From: Bacteroidetes bacterium HGW-Bacteroidetes-21
GTDB lineage: Bacteria; Bacteroidota; Bacteroidia; Bacteroidales; GWA2-32-17
NCBI GenBank assembly: GCA_002840935.1
Contig: PHDH01000002.1
Coordinates: 1-52,615 of the forward strand
Length of the DNA: 52,615 nt
Direction of reading: 5' to 3'
The notes under the pieces were generated by a model that saw only the letters and a list, made by a program, of their open reading frames with translations, was not told the DNA's origin and made no database searches. Within the stretch, counting starts at the first letter, position 1, and the number at the start of each line of letters is the position of its first letter. Both the position numbers and the translations under genes were made by a program. Below are positions 51,495 through 52,615 of this stretch, one piece after another.

Positions 51495-51872
51495 ATGGCC
51501 GGACCTAAAGGATCAAAATATTATAATATTTTTCTGAGATACAAAATATCCTTGTCGTCGGTAGATGATAATAGTATTATTGATGTCGAGTTATTTAATG
51601 TTCTCAACGAAATTAAAAACGAGGGATCTATTGTCAGTGCAGCAGGAAAGGCCGGCATTAGTTTTCGTAAAGCTTGGAATAAAATTAAGAAAGCCGAAAG
51701 GATGTTGGGTTTTAATATTGTCGAGAGAACAAGAGGTGGAGTATCTGGAGGGCATAGTGAACTATCAGAAGAAGGCCTAAAGTTGCTGGCGGCATACGAC
51801 GAACTGGTAGTAGAGTTCGACAAATCAATCTATAGTGTAACAAAAAAGTTTTTCAGAACCATAAACGCATAA
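51495..51872 (+). CDS. ModE-type winged-helix regulator (DNA-binding domain only)
   Basis: Encodes 125 residues. Residues about 25-105 match the ModE N-terminal winged helix: LFNVLNEIKNEGSIVSAAGKAGISFRKAWNKIKKAE, then ERTRGGVSGGHSELSEEGLKLLAAYDEL with the glycine-rich wing. The C-terminal molybdate-binding (MOP) domains of full ModE are missing, as in many stand-alone ModE-like regulators. It probably controls transcription of the neighbouring transport-like genes, perhaps in response to a metal or oxyanion, but the effector cannot be read from sequence. It ends 5 bp before the membrane-protein gene. Confidence 0.83.
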   Translation: MAGPKGSKYYNIFLRYKISLSSVDDNSIIDVELFNVLNEIKNEGSIVSAAGKAGISFRKAWNKIKKAERMLGFNIVERTRGGVSGGHSELSEEGLKLLAAYDELVVEFDKSIYSVTKKFFRTINA

Positions 51873-51877
51873 ATTTC

Positions 51878-52414
51878 ATGACGACAAATAGTATTTTCGC
51901 TACCAAATCAATCAGCAAAACAATTACAGAAGTTTTGTTGCTTTTTGTCATTGGCTTTTTTGCCGCCTTCTTACATGCAAAACTTCGCATTCCTTTAAAA
52001 ATGCCCGGACATCACGGCCTGGAGTTTATGCTAATTATCATGTCAGGAAGAACCTTGTCTAAACTCGGTGCGGCTTCTACATTATCTTCGCTTGGTGCAT
52101 CAGCATTTTTTCTCATGCCTTTTGCCGGCATAAAAGATCCTATCATGCCCATCGCTATCCTTTTACCGGGAATCATGATCGATTTGTTTTATTATGTCAC
52201 ACCCAAAATAAAGACTTCTGTAGTTTTTATAGGACTACTTGCAGGTATCGCTTATGCCATGATTCCCATGGTACGCTTCATCTTCAGCTTAACAACGGGC
52301 TATGTTTATACTAATATGGCTGGAGGTTTGGCTTATCCGCTTATCTCTCATTTTATATGGGGTACAGCTGGAGGAATGCTGGCATACGGAATTATCAAAG
52401 TCGTTAAAAAGTAA
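51878..52414 (+). CDS. S-component-like integral membrane protein
   Basis: Encodes 178 residues with about five or six hydrophobic segments: about 18-34, 48-60, 66-86, 90-110, 114-140 and 150-174. Their length and arrangement resemble the substrate-binding S component of energy-coupling-factor transporters, but no diagnostic motif for a particular vitamin or metal is visible. KMPGHHGLEFMLIIMSGRTLSK near the N-terminus is distinctive, with a His pair that could bind a ligand or metal. It is 5 bp after the ModE-like gene, so the two are cotranscribed, and a lipoprotein follows. No ATPase or T component lies within the window. Inner membrane. Confidence 0.65.
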   Translation: MTTNSIFATKSISKTITEVLLLFVIGFFAAFLHAKLRIPLKMPGHHGLEFMLIIMSGRTLSKLGAASTLSSLGASAFFLMPFAGIKDPIMPIAILLPGIMIDLFYYVTPKIKTSVVFIGLLAGIAYAMIPMVRFIFSLTTGYVYTNMAGGLAYPLISHFIWGTAGGMLAYGIIKVVKK

Positions 52415-52457
52415 ATTGTAACCAGAACGCTCTTTTAAAATGAATTAGAATTACGAT

Positions 52458-52615
52458 ATGAAAAAATTTGCAAGTCGAACTTTAATATGGCTCTTGCTTG
52501 TGCTATTGATTTTTCCTTTCCAAGCTTGTAAGAAAGATGAGCCATCGGATGTCAGTCCAGGGATTAGTTTTGATCTGCAATATGTAAATGCAGATACTTC
52601 TTTGCCAGCTGGTAC
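52458..52615 (+). CDS. Lipoprotein, 5' part (runs off the window)
   Basis: ATG 52458 opens a frame that continues to the window end (52 codons visible). The signal peptide is hydrophobic from about residue 8 and ends in the lipobox FQAC (Cys24), followed by KKDEPSD. The visible mature part is too short to identify a family. It lies 43 bp after the S-component-like gene in the same direction and could be the extracytoplasmic part of the same system. Confidence 0.75.
   Translation, partial: MKKFASRTLIWLLLVLLIFPFQACKKDEPSDVSPGISFDLQYVNADTSLPAG

Overview
The window is chromosomal DNA of a Bacteroidota bacterium, probably a Bacteroidales/Marinilabiliales-like environmental lineage. Evidence: AT-rich sequence, promoters of the TAnnTTTG type with little Shine-Dalgarno signal, two cargo proteins with type IX secretion (T9SS) C-terminal domains, many lipoproteins and outer-membrane beta-barrels, a type III glutamine synthetase, and a heteromeric methylmalonyl-CoA mutase. 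I saw no tRNA, rRNA, CRISPR, insertion sequence or phage gene. The organism assignment is inference from gene content.

Layout. 1-1.1 kb: a broken FGE-like (SUMF) remnant and a small lipoprotein. 1.2-5.2 kb: mutA-mutB, ending in a bidirectional terminator. 5.3-10.3 kb (minus): a compact group gatE-gatD-nudix-SRPBCC; gatD and gatE encode the archaeal-type Glu-tRNA(Gln) amidotransferase GatDE, which is unexpected in a bacterium. 10.5-12.2 kb: a T9SS cargo protein and the ribosome-rescue factor ArfB. 12.2-18.8 kb (minus): a tightly packed five-gene unit (lipoprotein, two beta-barrels, VWA-like lipoprotein, exported WD40-caspase). 19-23.6 kb: glnN (GSIII) and two secreted proteins. 23.7-26.9 kb (minus): a second exported WD40-caspase. 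27.2-32.4 kb: an OmpA-family multidomain protein and a TonB-receptor-like barrel. 32.5-34.3 kb: a class D beta-lactamase lipoprotein overlapping aroC. 34.5-38.5 kb: an exported TPR-CHAT protein, followed by a 132-bp tandem repeat. 39-44.1 kb: a membrane protein, a beta-barrel, a FecR-like secreted protein and a SpoIIE-type phosphatase with a periplasmic propeller sensor. 44.3-46.3 kb: a TM2 lipoprotein and aroA. 46.5-50.6 kb: an S41 peptidase, an unknown protein, an OsmC protein and a second T9SS cargo. 50.7-52.6 kb: a TiaS-like 'IGIDDTD' protein, a ModE-like regulator, an S-component-like membrane protein and the start of a lipoprotein.

How the genes work together. Housekeeping functions (propionate/succinate interconversion, nitrogen assimilation, shikimate pathway, translation quality) are interleaved with an unusual density of envelope proteins. 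Three proteins with clan CD-type protease domains (two caspase-like, one CHAT), all with signal peptides, lie within about 26 kb. The five-gene caspase operon is the best candidate for an undescribed envelope system. GatDE and the TiaS-like protein are two separate archaeal-flavoured tRNA-biology signatures in a clearly bacterial context.
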